Assembly: GCF_014803405.1 (NCBI RefSeq)
Contig: NZ_JACYFG010000007.1
Location: 479,523-543,522 of the forward strand
Origin: Pelagicoccus enzymogenes
Lineage (GTDB): Bacteria; Verrucomicrobiota; Verrucomicrobiia; Opitutales; Opitutaceae
DNA length: 64,000 nucleotides
Reading direction: 5' to 3'
Part shown: piece by piece, positions 63,083 to 64,000 of the stretch
Layout of the letters: each line of letters begins with the position of its first letter
Position numbering within the stretch: position 1 is the stretch's first letter
Translations under genes and position numbers: made by a program
The notes under the pieces: generated by a model
Seen by the model: only the letters and a program-made list of their open reading frames with translations
Told to the model about the DNA's origin: nothing
Database searches by the model: none

Positions 63083-63400
63083 ATGCTCGACCTAAACGAT
63101 CCACAAACGAGGCACATATTCGAAGCTGCAAAGCTTGAAGACGAAATGCGCCCATTCCTTGTGGCAGTCAGAAAAGAAAACAGAAAACTCGAAGAAGGTG
63201 AAGAGTCGCAAATCATCGCGATCCTACATAAACTCGATACCCTAAACCAACAGCACTTCCAATCGAGTGAAGGAACACAAAAAACTATCGATAGATTAAG
63301 AAAATCGATTCTGAAGAAAGAAGACGCAAACACGACATGGAATCACTTCCTAGAACTTGCTGAAACAGAGGGAGAAAACTTTGGAACATGGATGATATGA
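63083..63400 (+). CDS. Cassette 8: small helical hypothetical protein
   Basis: The protein has 105 residues. It is largely alpha-helical and charged (FEAAKLEDEMRPFLVAVRKE, SEGTQKTIDRLRKSILKKED). No signal peptide or membrane helix. I do not recognise the family. Confidence 0.68.
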   Translation: MLDLNDPQTRHIFEAAKLEDEMRPFLVAVRKENRKLEEGEESQIIAILHKLDTLNQQHFQSSEGTQKTIDRLRKSILKKEDANTTWNHFLELAETEGENFGTWMI

Positions 63401-63404
63401 ATAA

Positions 63405-63527
63405 TTCGAACAAGTCGCTCGATACAACTCGGGCCAAGCGCCCGAGTTGTGGACTCAGCAAGGACGTATCTCACCCAACTCTTTCACGACGGTTTTCGAG
63501 CCCTCGCGTATCAGCTTAGCGTTGGCT
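63405..63527 (+). repeat. attC site of cassette 8
   Basis: The site is 123 bases, from TTCGAAC to GTTGGCT. Inner arms GCTCGATAC and GTATCAGC pair with one bulged C. Close to the attC of cassette 2. Confidence 0.88.
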
Positions 63528-63550
63528 AAAGCAAATAATCATCGAAGCGA

Positions 63551-63943
63551 ATGAACACACCTTTAATTCTGGTTCTCAGTGTGTTTTTAGCCGTAATACC
63601 AGCAGCGATTTGCGAGAGGTCAATAATCGGCAAGTGGACGTACCACGTGGATCAGGGAGAAGGTATCGAAGTGAAGGGGTTCATCGTCTACGAAATGGAT
63701 AAGTCTTTTTACGAGGAAATGACACTCACCAAAAATGGCGAAGTAATGGATTTATTGAGAATGAAAGGAACATGGTTTGTGGACGGTTTAGACTTAACTA
63801 CTAAATTCACCTCTCCCGACAGACCAGATGGAGCCGAAATAAAAAACGAATACACGATTATTGAAATAAATGAAGAGCACATGAGATATGTAGACAAAGA
63901 ACGTCCTCGAGCCGAGTATAAGCAATATCGATCAACAAAATAG
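63551..63943 (+). CDS. Cassette 9: secreted beta-barrel-like hypothetical protein
   Basis: The protein has 130 residues with signal peptide TPLILVLSVFLAVIPAAICE. The mature part has a lipocalin-like rhythm: RSIIGKWTYHVDQG, FIVYEMDKSFYEEMTLTKNG, LLRMKGTWFVDGLDLTTKFT and YTIIEINEEHMRYVDK. No specific family or ligand can be named. Confidence 0.7.
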   Translation: MNTPLILVLSVFLAVIPAAICERSIIGKWTYHVDQGEGIEVKGFIVYEMDKSFYEEMTLTKNGEVMDLLRMKGTWFVDGLDLTTKFTSPDRPDGAEIKNEYTIIEINEEHMRYVDKERPRAEYKQYRSTK

Positions 63944-64000
63944 AGCCAACCAGACGTAGCAGGCAACGTGCGCAAGCGCACGCCGCCTGTACTCGACGTT
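63944..64000 (+). repeat. attC site of cassette 9 (cut by window end)
   Basis: AGCCAAC opens the site and the window ends at the GTT of the far box (63998-64000). Inner arms GTAGCAGGC and GCCTGTAC pair with one bulged G. The next cassette begins outside the window. Confidence 0.85.

Larger units (their letters stand above)
59060..64000 (+). mobile_element. Chromosomal integron: inactive intI, attI-like site and nine cassettes
   Basis: From 59410 the sequence consists of consecutive units. Each has a leader of about 10-30 bases, one small plus-strand gene and an attC site. Every unit starts at a G|TT junction, and the bases after the junction are complementary to the seven-base box that opens that unit's own attC: TTAGCA/TGCTAAC, TTCGAC/GTCGAAC, TTATCC/GGATAAC, TTCTCA/TGAGAAC, TTCGCA/TGCGAAC, TTCTGT/ACAGAAC, TTGTAT/ATACAAC, TTCGAA/TTCGAAC and TTGGCT/AGCCAAC. 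The genes are visibly more AT-rich than the host. The array continues past the window. Confidence 0.9.

Noticed and set aside
59934..63527. Regularly spaced repeats resembling a CRISPR array
   Set aside because: The repeats differ in sequence and length, flank protein genes and have attC box pairing; spacers are whole genes and no cas genes are present.

Overview
The window looks like chromosome of a marine-type Verrucomicrobiota of the class Opitutae (Puniceicoccaceae/Pelagicoccus-like). The reasons are two very large TonB-dependent receptors whose mature N-termini carry the motif VFELSPFEV, typical of Opitutae receptors; a MoxR/DUF58/BatA operon as arranged in Planctomycetes and Verrucomicrobia; and multiheme-cytochrome, FG-GAP and TPR proteins. 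This taxonomic guess is an inference from protein character only.

Layout. (1) 1-12779, minus strand: an operon reading TPR/gluzincin protease, DUF4159, MoxR ATPase, DUF58, BatA-type vWA, a 1126-residue coiled-coil membrane protein, and a membrane protein with an amidotransferase-like fold that runs off the left edge. Several junctions are ATGA overlaps. (2) 13013-17298: a drug/metabolite transporter, an SBF-like symporter and an octaheme cytochrome-HEAT-TPR lipoprotein. (3) 17368-25114, minus: TonB receptor, FG-GAP protein, TPR protein and a secreted protein whose C-terminus resembles TonB-C. (4) 25924-30296: a secreted agmatine-deiminase-like protein and a GT2/TMTC-like/TPR fusion. (5) 30382-57416: a second TonB receptor and a large rhamnogalacturonan-I (pectin) utilisation locus. 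It holds PL11 lyase, GH105, GH106, three GH43-type domains in two proteins, a CE7 esterase, a GH112 phosphorylase, DUF6250 and CBM9-PKD proteins, a Kelch-SSS transporter, L-rhamnose mutarotase, a Gfo/Idh/MocA oxidoreductase, a TIM-barrel isomerase, an SDR and a LacI-family regulator. (6) 57536-58603: a PhnP-like hydrolase, tRNA-Ser(GCT) and its terminator. (7) 59060-64000: a chromosomal integron made of a broken intI remnant, an attI-like region and nine gene cassettes with attC sites. The last attC is cut by the window end.

Two structures are not visible from the gene list alone. First, a 15-bp palindrome, TTCTGAC-W-GTCAGAA, or close variants of it, occurs in seven intergenic regions between 25.3 and 53.3 kb. 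These include the LacI-gene promoter, the GH106/GH112 divergent promoter, the PL11, DUF6250 and GH105 promoters, and the regions upstream of both TonB receptors. It is the likely operator of the pectin regulon. Second, in the right-hand array every cassette begins with TT plus four or five bases that are exactly complementary to the seven-base box opening its own attC (nine of nine). The arms of most of these sites carry the single bulged base typical of attC. This identifies the AT-rich small genes there as integron cassettes.

How the genes may work together in region 5 (inference from families): the TonB receptors and the SSS transporter import RG-I fragments. PL11 cuts the backbone, CE7 removes acetyl groups, the GH43 enzymes trim arabinose, GH105 removes the unsaturated galacturonate and GH106 releases rhamnose. 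GH112 phosphorolyses galactosyl-rhamnose, and RhaM, the oxidoreductase, the isomerase and the SDR feed the sugars into central metabolism.
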